Part shown: piece after piece, positions 33,665 through 47,253 of the stretch
Position numbering within the stretch: position 1 is the stretch's first letter
Layout of the letters: each line of letters starts with the position of its first letter
Assembly: GCA_004764695.1 (NCBI GenBank)
Contig: SMSO01000035.1
Coordinates: forward strand, 2,726,001 to 2,790,000
DNA length: 64,000 bases
Source of the DNA: Schizochytrium sp. TIO01
Taxonomy: Eukaryota > Sar > Bigyra > Thraustochytrida > Thraustochytriidae
Reading direction: 5' to 3'
Position numbers and translations under genes: made by a program
The notes under the pieces: generated by a model
Told to the model about the DNA's origin: nothing
Databases searched by the model: none
Seen by the model: the letters and a program-made list of their open reading frames with translations, nothing else

Positions 33665-35549
33665 TTGTGGGGTGCCTCGTTTCGATCAGGATTGAAACTA
33701 CATTTTCAAATATAACAGTGTTTTATATAGCAGCGAAACGAAATGAATTAATTAGTAAGTGGATCATTGATCATAAAAATTAAAATTAAAAAACTTGAAG
33801 ATTCTTGCACGAATTACCACTAGCTCAAAAAAGACCCTTCTTCATAAACGTAATCATGTGTGATTTTCAATTTAAAAATTTAAAAATTAAAGTTAAAAAT
33901 CAAACCAACAAAGCATGGCCGATTTCGCATCTAATAAGAAAATGTGCGTCTTTTCGTAATAGATTGAAAAGGTACTTATGACGTTGTTCAGCATAAGCTC
34001 TATAATATACAGTTTCTAAGATGAAGAAGACAAAAGGCCATAAGTAATGTCTATGTAGAAGCTAGGGTCGCGATCTTCTCCTCTCAAGTACACTTCGCGA
34101 CAACACTCTCACTCCAGTACAGTCAGGGGCAACTCTTTGTTTTTGTTTTTGTTCTCATTTTTTAAACATAGCAAGCTTAAACAATTACTTATTGTCGTGA
34201 TATCACTCTCAGTAGTCACAGGTAATAAATTGAAAGCCTGTAAGTTGGATAAAATCTCAAGCGCAAACAATCATTCATTGACGTGGCGTAACGTGACTTT
34301 ACCAAAGGCGGCACGAACAGAAATACCTAGTGACAGCCAACGAGTGCTTATTTTTTACCCAAGTGTTTAATTTTTTACTTCTGACTAGTGCGAGTAAGTG
34401 ATAGCCAGTCCACCTTGGCAGGGATAACTTGTGTGTGGCTTGCGACGAATAGAGATTGATAGCAAGCCCAGGTACCTAGTCGTCAAGATAGTAGGTCCTT
34501 GGGCCCCTACTGTATAAGCAGTTGTGCGCCCAATCAATTCGTTGTCTCTGCACTTTTGAAGTCGCTATCACCAGAGAGAACACTAAGCAAAGTAGTATAA
34601 TTAGGTATTAGAGCTGGTAGGGCGCCACTATCTACCAATTACAGATGTCCCCTCTGCGAAGCGGTCGAAATTGCGACCTGCCGATCCGCGAATTCAAATT
34701 TGGTAGACGATAACAGTATCATTCTTGCGAAATTGGGAGTTGGGCTGCGGAAGAGCTATGCGTGGCTACGGAGGCAGGCTCTTCTGACAGAGAAAATTCA
34801 GAAAACCCTCACCAGAACTTGTGTGCGGCAGATCAAACTTGCACCGACTGTGCACGGAAGGATACCCTTTCTTTAACCCTTCAGCTCTGGTCTCGCTCCA
34901 GCTGCGAAACGAGGTCCACGCGCCAGCCAGACTGTTTATTTATTTGTTTGCTGTATGTATTTTTTGTTTCCGTGGCTCTTATCACTGCTATCACTGCGGT
35001 TCGAACAAGTGGAAGATTGCCTTCTGTCTCGCCCGCCTCCAAGAAGGAGGAAAGCGAAAAGCAGGTGTCTGAGTAGAGTTAGTAAGTTATAGAAGTTCGC
35101 TGCCTGCAACTTGTCTCTTTGCCTAATTATCTGCTTATCTACTTGTCTGCTTGTCCGCGTGTCTGCCTCGTTGAGCAAAGCAACAAGTGAGAAACAGCAA
35201 TTGCATTTTCAAATTGCAATTATCCCCTTCTTCCCACTGGATCTGTCGGATGCAAGAACCCACTCGAACGAGACGCGTCGGATTCATTCTTCGGTGCGCA
35301 CACCTCCGCCCTCCCCAAGAATCAGGAATTCCGAGTCACTACTACTGCTACGGCTATGTTTTGCTCTCCCTTGAGACCATTGATTGGATAAGACATCTTG
35401 ATGAAGCACCAGAACACTACTAGTTACCTACCTACTACCTGCAGACCTAAGAGACACCGGGAGCACGCAGCTTGAGCAGAAGAGCAAAGGCTAGCTCAAG
35501 CTTTTCTGACACTGTTTCCGAGCTCGAAGCTCCGCTTTGCTTTTCAAAA

Positions 35550-35609
35550 CAGCTCCGCTCAGCTCCGCTCAGCTCAGCTCAGCTCAGCTCAGCTCAGCTC
35601 AGCTCAGCT
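35550..35609. repeat. AGCTC pentanucleotide array
   Basis: Two decamer units AGCTCCGCTC followed by about eight AGCTC units. Each unit contains the palindrome AGCT, so the whole array is close to self-complementary. Confidence 0.9.
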
Positions 35610-36208
35610 TTAGCTCAGTCGCAGTCCGTCCTCTGCAGCCAATCTTATCAGCTTGACTCCAACACCTAATTACTACTATCGCCTTGAGGCCGGCGTATGG
35701 GGAGCTGGCCAAGATAAAAACCAGCTATGCGATGATCTCTGCGATTAAAGGCCAAAAAGCTCTGGAAAGTCAGCTCGGCACTGGATGCTAGCAGGTACTG
35801 ATTGATTTATTTGTTTGCAGGTTTGTACTTACTTATTTCCCTGGGTGGTATCTACTTGCTCAGCAGTGTGAAGATTGCGAAGGCAGTAAGCGCCCAATGC
35901 TCTTGGGCTGTTGGAATTTGAAGAAGAAGACGATGTCTGAGGTCCAAGTTCGCGAGCAAGCTCCCCAAAAGGGAAGATAGACCATGCGGAATCCGGATCG
36001 CTCGCAGACGCGTGCTCCCATAGGTAGATAGATAGTTAGTTAGACAGATAGGTAGATACATAGATAGATAGTCACATTATGATGGTGCCGTCGTGAATCA
36101 ACGATTACTCGACTCATAGATACTACCTACTGCTGCATTTACCGTCAGTGGCATTCGAGCCGTCGCCGCTTCTCGTCTCCAAAGCGATTGCGAATGACCG
36201 ACTGATCG

Positions 36209-36240
36209 AGGTACCTACCTACCTACGCACCTATCTACCT
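36209..36240. repeat. (TACC)n tetranucleotide tract
   Basis: GTACCTACCTACCTACG followed by diverged CACC and TATC units. It is part of the GTACCTA element family that recurs in spacers across the window. Confidence 0.75.
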
Positions 36241-39002
36241 GTCGGTGCGCTGGAGTCGCTGCAGCTGCAGCTGCAGCAGCGTACGAAGCGAGAGGCTTTC
36301 CAGGCAGGCAAGATCACGATGGATGCCTTGTTTGCTTTCGCTTTCAATCTGTGAGTGTTCTCGATTCGCGGAACCACATCTGCCTCCTGCTCTATTGCGA
36401 GAACGAACTTGAAGAGCGGTTTTATCGACCAAAGTTAGTTTGTGTGTCTGCGAACTCACGACGATGACTTTTCGTGCAAAGCTGCCGTCGTTGAGGGATG
36501 CAATGATGCAATCATCTTCGGAATCCCGGAAAGAATTGCCTACGACCCTGTGTAATCCTTTTCTTTTTCTTTTTTCTTTTTTCGATGATTCGTTATATAT
36601 ATTTATGTAGAAAAGATAACAATAAATTGCACTCTTTTAATTAAAATTGAAGTGCTGTTTTTTACTTTAAAGAATAAAATATCCTGCAAGTTCTCTATAA
36701 AACTTTAACAAAACAGAAATTAACAAAAATGACTTTTATCAAAACTTTGAAAATGAGATTATAATTTTCTATGAAAGGAGATGTGCCGTTGCTGCTCAAG
36801 CTCAAGTCAGAGCCCTTGAGGCGCGAGGGACTTGAAAGCGACCCTTCTGCCCGTCAGCAGTTGCGCCACCAGACTCCCTTATTTCCTTGCGCAGGCTCTC
36901 AACCCTCCGCTGCAGAAAACTATATCACGCTGAGATGGGGATGAAAGATCAACTTGCTGGCATGTAAGAAATACAGAAAGGATTGTAAACAGAAATGAAA
37001 TCTTTTACTGCGGTGGTGCAGTCTATACTAGACCCAGGGTATATGTTCCTTGCGTCATCATCTTCGTTTGGTGCGGTCCGATCTCTAACCGAGGCGACAA
37101 AAGTATCGCGCGTTACTCGGGCTTTCACTGCCTCTGTACACGACAGTGCGGTGTGAAGAACAAAAAACAAAGTCCTCGGATTGATGTGAACACTGTGAGG
37201 GGAACTCAAAAGATGTATGAGAGAGGGGAATCGTCTGTACGTGCAGATACCGGCGGACATGGGTTTAGACATTCAGAGATCCTGTTAGAGATAGGATTCT
37301 TGGATAAGCTAAACCTCTTTATTTTAAATCAAAACAAAACAATAAACCAATCATCACCAAAACATTAAGTTGTCGAGCTTCAGGAATTGGGCATATTGGG
37401 TTATTAAGGAGAACTCAAGGTACCAATCCAGAAACCACTTCGTTCTTGTGAAGAATATGACTCTCTCAGCATATTCAAAATTTGATCTTTAGACTTGATT
37501 GTCATGCCGGCATGGTATCCTAACAATGCAGTTTATTATGATTATGAAAGCGATGACGACGATAACTTTTCCTGGGGGAGGGGGGAATAACTAGTGAGGA
37601 ATTAGTAATTTAGATAGGATCAAAACCCGCATCTCCAACGACGTCATGAATAAGGTTGAACCCAACATTCGCGCACTTTGACGTGCCATTTCAGTATTAC
37701 GCATCGAGGATTGAGCATAATGGTCTCATCAGACGTTGCTTGGTTGCCAGTATACCGAAGACAGACAAATTATGGCGATTCAAGGAATCTCACATATCCT
37801 TTATCATTTGAAATTGTTTAATATCTTATGGGTAAGGCCTTTTCAAATCTCCAACATGATCTCTTTGAGTCGCCCTTTTTTCAAGACTAATTAGTGTGGG
37901 GATGCAAGTGATACCAATGATGAGGTGTAATTTCCTTTTACTTTGCATTTTCCTTTAACTTTAATACTTTCCCATCATACCGAGTGATGCGTTACGCTAA
38001 AAGATTTTATAAAAAGAGTTGTCTTTTTTCATAGCAGATTGGGAACCTTGTACAACTAGCAAAGTAGGGGCGTGCAAAAGAGAAGAGGCATGTAGTATCA
38101 ATCAATCGGTCATTTGCACAGATGATCAGAACACTCAGTATCAAATGTAATCCTTGTTCCTCAGAAGAACTCATTGTTAAAAGGGTGACGAAAACAAATC
38201 GATGCAACATAAAGCGATGTGTTATGATGATCGTGTATAATTTATGTACGACACCACTGTGGCTTTAAGAAGTGACACTGTATACACAAGTAACTTTTGC
38301 TCGAATGAGATGGCTTTGTGAATTGATCTTCTCTATGTAGTCACAATGTCTGATGAATGTAGATTCAGTTTTACAAGTTCCGCATCGACAGGATCTGCTT
38401 TTCGCCTTGATCCACTTTGGAACCGACAAGATGATTCCTTCTTTTCTTCCCCGAGCATCCCTTGGTATGAAACATGACGATCTATTGGCAACATCTCTGT
38501 TGCATCTGGCATTCAACCTAAACTTGTCGTACAATATAAATCGAGTAACTTTCATTCAATTTCAAGTTTCACATCAGCAGCAACGATTCCACTGTCTACT
38601 TTTATATGCTCGAACTTTGGGGTTTTAAAAATAAAGAAAAGTAATGTAAACGTAAAACATATTCAATTGTTTCCTTTTAAAAAAGAAAAGAAAACCTTTT
38701 CAGAAAAATTGAAAAGAACGGGAACGGAGAACGTCCCCTACCGCTATCGGTCCAAGCAACCCCAGGGTCGTAGTCTTAGCATAGAAACTTTAAATTGGTA
38801 AGTTTGTGCCAAGAAGCGGCCTGCTTTTCGCCTTTTCAGTGCTTGCGCCAGCTATTTGGATGCGGCGGGTCGCGAAGTCGAGGTCCCAGCGGAGGAACAG
38901 GAAGAGGCGGCGGTATTAGAGAATTGGCTACATGGGCAGGCCGGCTTTTGCTAGCAACAAAGAGGCTTCTCGTGCCGGGATTGGTGCTCTTGCATCGCGT
39001 TC

Positions 39003-39075
39003 GCAATTGCAATTGCAATTGCATTTGCATTTGCATTTGCATTAGCTCGCTCGCTTGCTTGCTTGCTTGCTTGCT
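39003..39075. repeat. Compound array TTGCAA, ATTTGC and GCTT
   Basis: Three short arrays sit end to end: about three TTGCAA hexamers, three to four ATTTGC hexamers, then about six GCTT tetramers. The first two units differ by one base, so the array seems to have changed unit while growing. Confidence 0.9.
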
Positions 39076-40687
39076 CACGCTTGAAGAAAGCAAGCGAGGG
39101 CGCTGATCACGGTCTGGCCAAGAGCACAAAGGGTGCGAAGGCACGGCGAAGAAGCCAATCAATCAACTGTTCGATCAATCTCTGATGGCGGAGCCACGGA
39201 AGGATTTGTGATGGTCTCCAAAGAGGCGACTATGAATGATGGATGAGTGGTGGAGGTGAGGTAGGACCTAATAACCTCACACGTGAAGTAGTATTAGGTT
39301 AGCAAGGAAGGGGAAAGAGAGGACAGAAGATTGAATCCTTCATCTCTTCAACCCAAAACATAAACTTAAAAAAATAAAACATATTGAGAAATTCTGAAAG
39401 AGGCTTTTGATCAGCATGCGAATCTAGTGACACGACGTCTCCATCCACTTGCAGCGGGTGCTTCTGGCGATAGAGGCCGGCGTGGCAACTTGCTGCTTTG
39501 CAAATGAGGAAGTCAAACACCAACAATGCCACCCGTGCCAGCAGGTATCAGCAATTCATTTGCTAAAATTGACAGCATGGAATGAGCGACAGACCCCTTT
39601 CATTGGCAGCAGAGATTCAATTCACGTTTTCTTTTTCTCTTTGAGAAGAGAAAGAATGGGAATCCGCCACTTTTCAAAGCATTGAATCGATTTGTGATGA
39701 CGATCATGGTGACGCTTCCTTGTCTACCGATGATTCATTCAAGATCGTGAGCTCAGCGGGCGCCTAGGCTGGAGGCGAGGATGGGACGAGCTCCGCCTGC
39801 CGCTTATCGCCCAGGAGCTGCGTCGCAGCGGCAAGGCCCGCTTGCATTTCATCGAGGGGCAGAGACGAGACGAGAGGCAGAGGCAGAGAGGCAGGCAGGC
39901 CAAAGGAAGTTTCGGCAGGAGCTGAGCGGGCCACTTTGGAGAACACAAGGGCGTAGGCCTAGGACTCGCCTAAGACCGAAATAGGTTCAACGCACGCACT
40001 GTGATGATTGGAAAATGAATGAATTCTGCTATGAGGTAGGTACTAAGGCTGTTATGAGGAAGGAAACTAGGAAGGCGCTTCGAGTTCCAGTCGCAGAAAA
40101 AGAGACAAAGGCTATGTTTGAAATTATTTAAAATTTTAATTTCTTTGATGAAACCTTGAGAATTTAGTTAGTTGTTTTTCAAGCCAAAAAGTATTAAATA
40201 GACTAACTTTGATAGACTAATTAAAATTCTTACGAAGTACTTCAATCAAATATATATGTTGAAAGGAAAAAGGCACATCGAACGAAAGGATTTTCCTTGC
40301 GAGTCTGCTTTTCCGTCGTCTTCACAATACTGGGCTTGAGGGAAAACTCCCCCGCGGTCTACACGAAGAGACACGATCATGAGTGGCACCGTTGCCTTCT
40401 TAGCTCTCACCGCTCTGAAGGCCTCTCACCGCTCCGAACGCTCTGGAGCTGGTATTTTCAAACTCAGAAGTGAAATAGAGATATTTTTGTTCCTACGCCC
40501 ATTGTTTTGCTGGACTCGTTAGAAAAGGTTCTAAAACACTCACTCGCTCACTCTCCTCAAAACTCATTCTCCTCAACTTACCACCTGCTGAGTATTCATT
40601 TCTTTCGATACCCGTTACAAATGCTGCTTTGAAAGATGAAAAACTAGAAATCATCATCGTCTCCTTCGAAGTTCTCGCTCATTTCAA

Positions 40688-40722
40688 GACAGAGACAGAG
40701 AGAGAGAGGGAGAGAGAGAGAG
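40688..40722. repeat. (GA)n tract
   Basis: Imperfect GA dinucleotide run with GACA and GGGA interruptions. Confidence 0.85.
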
Positions 40723-41080
40723 AAAGACAGATAGCAAACCTTCACAATCAGCACAAACGGCTTACAGCGGCCAAGGGACGTGCCGAAGTGACGGAGAAAT
40801 AAGCAAACTGCGGCCGTTTGGCGCTGGATGTACGTTGTATCAGCGAGGAATTGAGATTGGGCTGCGGAGTCGGCGGCGAATTGGGGTGGCGATATTGATC
40901 GTTTTCAAAAGCCTTAATCTTCGTTTTCTTTTCAACCCTTTTTTCTTTTCATTAACAGCCAACTTGGTAGTAGGGCTTCAAGTTCTGCCCTGTTTACCTA
41001 TCTATCTAGCACCATGGTACCAATTAGGCACCTTCACTGTCAGCGTTAGCAGTTATATTGTTTTGCTTTTTATAAAACAG

Positions 41081-41108
41081 AAAGAAAAGAAAAGAAAAGA
41101 AAAGAAAA
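41081..41108. repeat. (GAAAA)n pentanucleotide array
   Basis: About five GAAAA units in an A-rich stretch. Confidence 0.85.
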
Positions 41109-42623
41109 TGAAACAAACAATGATTATTTTTGTTTCGTTGCGGAAAGAGATAGATGGTGGTCTTGGTTCTGTCTGCTCCTTATCTCTTCTGTCCGATGCT
41201 GCCTGCGAAAGACGGAGGCTCGCTACGAAAGCCTGGACAAGGCGCAGGTGGTTGTTTGCCTACAAATGATCGCAAGCTATCTTGATCGAGCAACAGCCGT
41301 CAGAGCGAAGCAGCAAGCAAACTCACCACCAAACCAAAAAGAAGTTACAAATTTTTGTTTCTTTGCATTCGTACTCTAATGGAAACGAAACAAACTTGAA
41401 AACCGCATAATAGGTACTATAGGCAGACAGCCCACCCGACAAATCGTCCCTTTCTCCTATCTCTGCTGGAAGGAAGATGCATGCACATACATACTATACC
41501 TACTAACATGTCGGACCCTCTTCCTGCCCTTCTTTGGGACCTCTGTTTGAAGCTCATTCTGCTCTGGCCAGGTTTGAGGCAGGCATTATGGGATGAAATG
41601 ATCATTGATAGCTTGTTGAAGGTGGTGTGATGGAAAAAAATAGTAAGCAAGCAAAGGAACCCAACCCAACATTCTTCTTTATGCTTTCTAGAGAAGATAT
41701 TTTAAAGGTTTTAAATAATGTCAGTCACCACCGCAATGTTGAAAAAGAGGTAGGTCTGAGCCTACGCGTGGTCTGCAAACAGAAGCTCACAATGGTAAGA
41801 GAGTGCTATACCTGGCTATTTGCGCATCAGCATAGCAGTACGTACTGGGTCCTCCAAGTTGGTAAGTTTTTGCTTCGGTGATGATTTAGTAAGTTTTCTG
41901 CTAAACAAATCAAGGAAATGAAATTGAAGAGTGAAATGACTTTCTTCTAGCCTGAGTCGAATGGTTTCGCAGCTTTTACAATCAGACGCGCAATAAAAGC
42001 TCGCTGCGCAGGCTCACAGGCTCACAGGCGCATCAGCACATCTGAGTAGGGCATGGCTTCGCAAAAAAAGATTTGAGCAACTACCTAGGTAGTGACGAGA
42101 AGCGTTTGCTTCTTAGGATATTGGTTTTAAAAGTATTTATTTATCTTTTTCTTTTCTTTTTCTTTTTAATATCAAGATTGAACATGTCGGTTTACTCCTT
42201 GTCTTTCTATCTTTGTACTAGCCTGCTGGCTTGCCTTCTCCTCAAATACAATAGCCAAGATTGCTTCCATGCCCTCTCTAGTCTAGTCTCAGCTACTTGG
42301 CATCAAATCAGAATCACCATCGTTGTATGAGTAGAACATAGATATTTATTTGTTTCCAAAGCGAGGGGAAAATGAACTTGCACAGGGCATCAATTTAAAA
42401 ATAAATAAATAAAAAACATCGGTACCTACCAATCTTCCTACCGATGACTAGTACAAAGAGGAAGAAATAAGCAGAATTATTTCAAGGTTTAAAAAAACTT
42501 TGAGAACTTTTCTCTTTTTCCTTTTTTTCTTCTCTTTCAATTCTTTGATTTTATAGAATGACTCTCCAGGCAAAGTGAAGTCCATTAAGAGTTCTTATGG
42601 TTTACAATAGGTACTCTAAGTTA

Positions 42624-42624
42624 A

Positions 42625-42704
<80 letters not shown>
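42624..42704. repeat. (GAAA)n followed by (GA)n
   Basis: About 14 GAAA units passing directly into about 13 GA units, all purine on the + strand. A complementary (CT)n run lies about 1 kb downstream (43709-43728). Confidence 0.95.
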
Positions 42705-42709
<5 letters not shown>

Positions 42710-43708
42710 GAAAGCAAAGCAAAGCAAAGCTTCTCCAAGTCGTCGATTCATCAATCGATCTGCGAGGCAGCAAACACCAAACACCAAACGCAACCAAAGC
42801 GCAGACAGCGTAAGTATCTTCAGGTCTCAGAGGTCTTCATGGGAGCGAGGCCCGTCAGCTCGTTGCGGAGCGCAGGCGAAGGAGTCGTGGCCAGCTGGTG
42901 GGCTGGCTGCCTGCCCGGCTGGCGGGCGTGGAGGGAAGGGCAGGCACGGCACGGCCATCATCATTCCCGCTCGGAAACGAGCTGCGAGGAGACGCGGACG
43001 AGCTTTCTACGAGCATTGAGCAGTCCGGCATGATGGCTTGTATCAGGCCTTGGCGTGCAAGCAGGGAACGCGGATCCTCAGTGTGGCCGTGAGGGATCGG
43101 TGCGGAACTATTTGTGAGAGCGGCGGAAGGTACCGTAGAGGGCGCCCTCTGGCGAACCACTGGGCCCCTGGAGAGGCAGTGGGCATGGGAGGGAGAACCT
43201 GCAGGTCTGGGCGTGGAAAACTCGCTTTTGTATTTGAAAAGCCCGAGCAGGCGAGAGAGAACCGGCGACAGTAAAGGCCCGTGGAGGATTTCTTTCTCTT
43301 ACGCCCTCATCTTGCGTTGATGGAATTTGACGGCGAGGAGGTCTTCGCCACAACAACAGAGACGGGATTGCCGATTACAGCAGTGGGAGCTGAGCCAGGC
43401 TTCTGTGCTGCTCTTGGCAGCGTCTGGGTTTCCACGCACGCAAGGTTTGGAGAACGTGTTTTCAAATTCAGGAAATCCGACGTGGCGGGGAGAGAGGAGG
43501 GTTTTCATTCACTCATTATTGCTTCCTTGTTTGGTCTCCCCCTCTCTGTCTGTCTCTGCTGCACCCCTCTCCTTTTTCGGCGAAAAGAAAGAGCTTTGGA
43601 AACAAAAGCTTCAATTGGATGTGACGCATGAACAGAAATGGTGGCATGAAAACTTGAAAAAATCATATGCATTTCTCTTTTTGCGATCGATCTTCCTTTT
43701 GCGCTTTC

Positions 43709-43750
43709 TCTCTCTCTCTCTCTCTCTTTTCTCTCCCTCCCGCGCGCGCG
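43709..43750. repeat. (CT)n and CG-alternating tract
   Basis: About ten CT dinucleotides, then CTCCCTCCCGCGCGCGCGC. The alternating CG stretch is short but the type of sequence that can adopt Z-DNA. Confidence 0.85.
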
Positions 43751-43942
43751 CTTTTTCGTTTATTTATAAATTTGAATGTGAATGAATGAAAAACAAACAA
43801 AATGTAAGGCTCCGTCTCCCTCTCCAAGTATTTCCTCCTCTTTCTCTTTTTTCATTCAAAACTTTCAATCTCTCTTTTAGTTACCTTATTTTAATTATTT
43901 GTTTAATTAAAATTAAGATAGGAGCAAAAGAAGGAGTGAGTG

Positions 43943-43997
43943 ATGGATCAGTCGCACCAGTCCGCCAACTGGCGCAAGATCACCAAGTCGCGACAAG
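43943..43997 (+). other. Candidate leader exon of the succinyl-CoA ligase alpha gene
   Basis: An ATG-initiated 55-base stretch with the GC-rich codon use of real genes. It encodes MDQSHQSANWRKITKSRQ and ends in a good donor, AAG|GTAGGT (intron from 43998). The best acceptor before the ligase ATG is the pyrimidine-rich TTTTCATTTAAG ending near 44609. Joining the two gives [10 protein letters not shown] and then runs in frame into the ligase Met1. It may be a translated leader of an alternative isoform, or simply a 5' UTR exon. A TATAAAT box-like sequence lies about 180 bases upstream. The evidence is sequence pattern only. Confidence 0.4.
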
Positions 43998-44186
43998 GTA
44001 GGTGCGATGCACTCTCGCTAACCTCCGCTGCAACAGAGGCCCAGTCTCAGGCCAACCCTAGCTTTGTCTAGCGTCTGAGATAGATAGACGTGCCCAGCAG
44101 TGGCTGTCGCGATTTTTTGAATGAGGATGAGGGGTGTTGCTAGCTTGAAAGAAGAACACAGAATACACGTTTTGTTTATGTTGGCT

Positions 44187-44206
44187 TGCGAGAGAGAGAG
44201 AGAGAG
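44187..44206. repeat. (GA)n tract inside the presumed leader intron
   Basis: About nine GA dinucleotides between the candidate leader exon and the succinyl-CoA ligase start codon. Confidence 0.8.
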
Positions 44207-44638
44207 ACAGGCAGCCAAACAGATGACAACTTGAAGGCAGGCGTTAGCCTGCCTTCGAAAGCGTGCACGTTTTCTTCTTTGAAGAAGCGAAGGTATGGAA
44301 GAGTGGAGTAGTCCTGAGAGCATTTGGATGTGCGTTGACTTACTTTTTTTTTTTAAGACTGAGAGATCTCAAGCTGAAGCAATGAGGATCCGGAAAGGGG
44401 GGAGGGTGGCTCGAATTGGTCTCCAAGCAAGGAAATCGTGAAACGGGAGGTGAGATGAACAAAGCAATGTGTCATTGCATATGAACTGAGCAAAGGCAAC
44501 TAACCGATAGGCATTTAATGATCGTTGATTGGTATTCTTTTGTGGCGCTGTTTGCATATACAGGAAAAGGTTTGCAACTCTTTCTAATTTTTTTATATTT
44601 TCATTTAAGTCAAGGAATCAAACCCCTCCAAAGCAAAC

Positions 44639-45604
44639 ATGTTGGCAAGATCTGTACTTCGCGCTCAGCGCCCTGCCACTATGATGTCGGCCCGTGCATT
44701 CTCCGCCACCGCCAACGTCTGGGTTGACAAGAACACCAAGGTTCTCTGCCAAGGATTTACCGGTAAGCAGGGTACTTTCCACAGTGAGCAGGCCATCGCG
44801 TATGGCACTAAGATGATCGGAGGCACCAGCCCCGGCAAGGGTGGTCAGGAGCACCTTGGTCTCCCCGTGTTCAACACCGTCAAGGAGGCCCAGGATGCCG
44901 TTGGTGTTGATGCCTCTGTGATCTTTGTCCCGCCCCCTGTCGCTGCCAGTGCTATTCTTGAGGCCATCGAGGCTGAGGTGCCGCTCGTCGTTTGCATTAC
45001 TGAGGGTATCCCCCAGCAGGACATGCTCAAGGTCAAGTGGCATCTGCAGCGCCAGACCACCACCCGTCTCATCGGACCTAACTGCCCTGGCATCATCAAG
45101 CCCAACGAGTGCAAGATCGGTATCATGCCCGGCTACATTCACTCCCCCGGTAAGATCGGTGTTGTGTCCCGTTCTGGAACCCTCACCTACGAAGCTGTCG
45201 CGCAGACCACTGAGGCAGGTCTTGGCCAGTCCACTGTTGTCGGAATTGGCGGTGACCCCTTCAACGGAACCAACTTCATTGACTGCCTCGAGAGGTTCAC
45301 CAACGACCCTGAGACTGAGGGTATCATCATGATTGGTGAGATTGGTGGAACTGCTGAGGAGGAGGCAGCGGAGTGGCTCAAGCAGAACGGAGACCCCAAC
45401 AAGCCCGTCGTCAGCTTCATTGCTGGACTTACCGCGCCGCCTGGCCGTCGTATGGGCCATGCAGGAGCCATCATTTCGGGAGGCAAGGGTACTGCCAAGG
45501 CCAAGATGGAGGCCCTCAAGGATGCTGGTGCTTTTGTCACCGAGTCCCCGGCCAAGCTTGGTAGCACCATGCTTGAGGCTCTCAAGTCCATGGGAAAGGC
45601 CTAA
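44639..45604 (+). CDS. SUCLG1: Succinyl-CoA ligase alpha subunit, mitochondrial
   Basis: A 321-residue protein that matches the alpha subunit of succinyl-CoA synthetase over its full length. With the beta subunit it interconverts succinyl-CoA and succinate, with formation of ATP or GTP, in the TCA cycle. The first 27 or so residues (Arg, Ala, Ser rich, no acids) look like a mitochondrial transit peptide. The CoA-binding [12 protein letters not shown] is at about 37-48. The active-site histidine that is phosphorylated lies in RRMGHAGAI (H274). Codons are strongly biased to C or G in third positions, much more than in the giant gene next door, as expected for a highly expressed gene. That bias also creates a 280-codon open frame on the opposite strand, which is not a gene. 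A leader intron is likely. Confidence 0.97.
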   Translation: MLARSVLRAQRPATMMSARAFSATANVWVDKNTKVLCQGFTGKQGTFHSEQAIAYGTKMIGGTSPGKGGQEHLGLPVFNTVKEAQDAVGVDASVIFVPPPVAASAILEAIEAEVPLVVCITEGIPQQDMLKVKWHLQRQTTTRLIGPNCPGIIKPNECKIGIMPGYIHSPGKIGVVSRSGTLTYEAVAQTTEAGLGQSTVVGIGGDPFNGTNFIDCLERFTNDPETEGIIMIGEIGGTAEEEAAEWLKQNGDPNKPVVSFIAGLTAPPGRRMGHAGAIISGGKGTAKAKMEALKDAGAFVTESPAKLGSTMLEALKSMGKA

Positions 45605-47253
45605 GAAGTTAGCCTTTTTTCCTCCCTTTTGTCAATCTGCTGTTCAATCTCCCGCTTTCCGGAGCAAGAAAGCAAGGGACAAGGCCGCAGTAACCACTTG
45701 TGTTCCCAAAGCCGGACGCATCCGTTCTTAGGTCGTCTGGATGCACACAGAACTCTCTACTTTCTGCAAGCAAGCAAGCTCTTACACCTTTTTCTCTTAT
45801 CTTTAAAAACACACCCGTACTTTTACATTTCATGAAAACAAAATGCCAGCACCCACGCCCTGCCAAGTGCAAATGTTCGACGGTAGTTGAACGGTCAAGA
45901 CGATCTCTACACATACTTATTGTACACGCATGTGAAACCGTGGTCAAGGTCATAAATAACCACTTTTGGAAAGAAACGAACTGACTGGTTGTAAAGCAGT
46001 ATCTCTCCTCTTTTTATTTTTTTTATAAGTATTGAGCAATTCGTGATCACCATCTTCACAGCTTCAACGGATTTTCCTGTTTACCTTCCAGTCGAAGATA
46101 AGAGCGGGTAGCTCTTTTGCTTTTTCCATTTTAGAAGCTGTAGAATAACAAATGGGTCTCGAATACCTCATTGCATTCAATCATTCATTTTCCTTTTTCT
46201 TTCAAGCAACCATAAAAATTGGCTCTTGTATTCGTATAACAGGTAGAGGTAGGTAGGAACCTGCATGCAAGCGCTTGGGAAGTCGGTCAGACTGAATTCG
46301 ATTTCGAGCATCGTTGTGTCATGCTCAACTATTCATTACATTTCTTCGATTTTCACGGTATCCCTTTTTTGCTCAAATGACTTATGGAGGTAAGTATATT
46401 CTGAAGTGGCAAGTAAGACGAAAATATCAAAGGGCTTTCCTCAATTTGATAAAGGTATGTTTTAAAAAATGTTGGCCGAATTGGAATTTTGTTTTCCAAG
46501 AAAGCTTCTTTTATTTTGTTTTCAGCATAGTACAAAATGAGTCTGCTTATAATATTATAATATACAGCGTGTTTTGCAAGCTTCATTTGTCACTCTAAAG
46601 ATCGCACCGAAATACAAGGTCTACTTTTACTTCTTGAGTTTTATGCCGCCTCATGTCTCGTTTCAATTTCACGTCCAAGGCTTTGTTTTCAATTGCAGCT
46701 TTGGGTTTCGGTCAACTTTACAGTGGATATTTGTTTCAATGTTAGAGTTGAAGGCATGCTCTGGATTCGGGAGTGTTTTTGATTCAATTTATTACTAATC
46801 AAATAAACAAGTTAGTAGAAAGTGAGGATTTCTCACCTTCGTCACCTTCGTCACCTTCGACAGACCTTTAATTCCTAGATGCTACGATTTGGTAGTCATA
46901 CCTACTAACTAGGTACAAAGGAAAGGTTACCTTGTCCGCGGTGTGCGCAACCCCAAAATTCAACGTCTCTTTTCTTTCTTTTTTCTTATATTCATGATAA
47001 AATGGCAAGCAGTTATAGGCCCATCTGAATTAAGTGGTACAAGCCCAAGCAAGCCCTGCATGGGCACACAAGCGAAGCGAACGCAAAGACTGGTCTGTTG
47101 CAAAGAGGATAATTACGTGGGACTTTGCTGGATATTTTCTCCAGAGGCGCAAGCACCAAAGCTTGGCATGCGCAACGATACCCAGTGCTCCGCAACTGTC
47201 TTGCGTTGTTAACGCATCTGTGACAGAGCAAGGCTAATTGTCTTTGCAATCCC
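45605..47253. other. Spacer between succinyl-CoA ligase and the giant gene
   Basis: No supported gene. It holds the 3' UTR of the ligase and the promoter of the IQ/WW/B-box gene. A 9-base unit TCACCTTCG is repeated three times at 46835-46861. AGGTAGGTA elements occur at 46241-46260 and 46899-46916. Confidence 0.5.
46835..46861. repeat. 9-bp tandem repeat TCACCTTCG
   Basis: Three head-to-tail copies, about 400 bases upstream of the giant gene's start codon. Confidence 0.85.

Larger units (their letters stand above)
33665..43942. other. 10-11 kb gene desert with microsatellites and GC-rich islands
   Basis: No frame here resembles a known protein, and open frames stay below about 145 codons. 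The region mixes AT-rich DNA with GC-richer islands at about 38.8-39.1, 39.75-39.97 and 42.75-43.5 kb. Microsatellites include AGCTC pentamers (35.55 kb), GATA-like and GTAC-rich runs (36.0-36.25 kb), TTGCAA/ATTTGC/GCTT (39.0 kb), GA (40.7 kb), GAAAA (41.1 kb) and GAAA/GA (42.6 kb). A GTAAGTAT donor-like sequence at about 42810 follows a GC-rich stretch and may mark an unidentified exon. Confidence 0.55.
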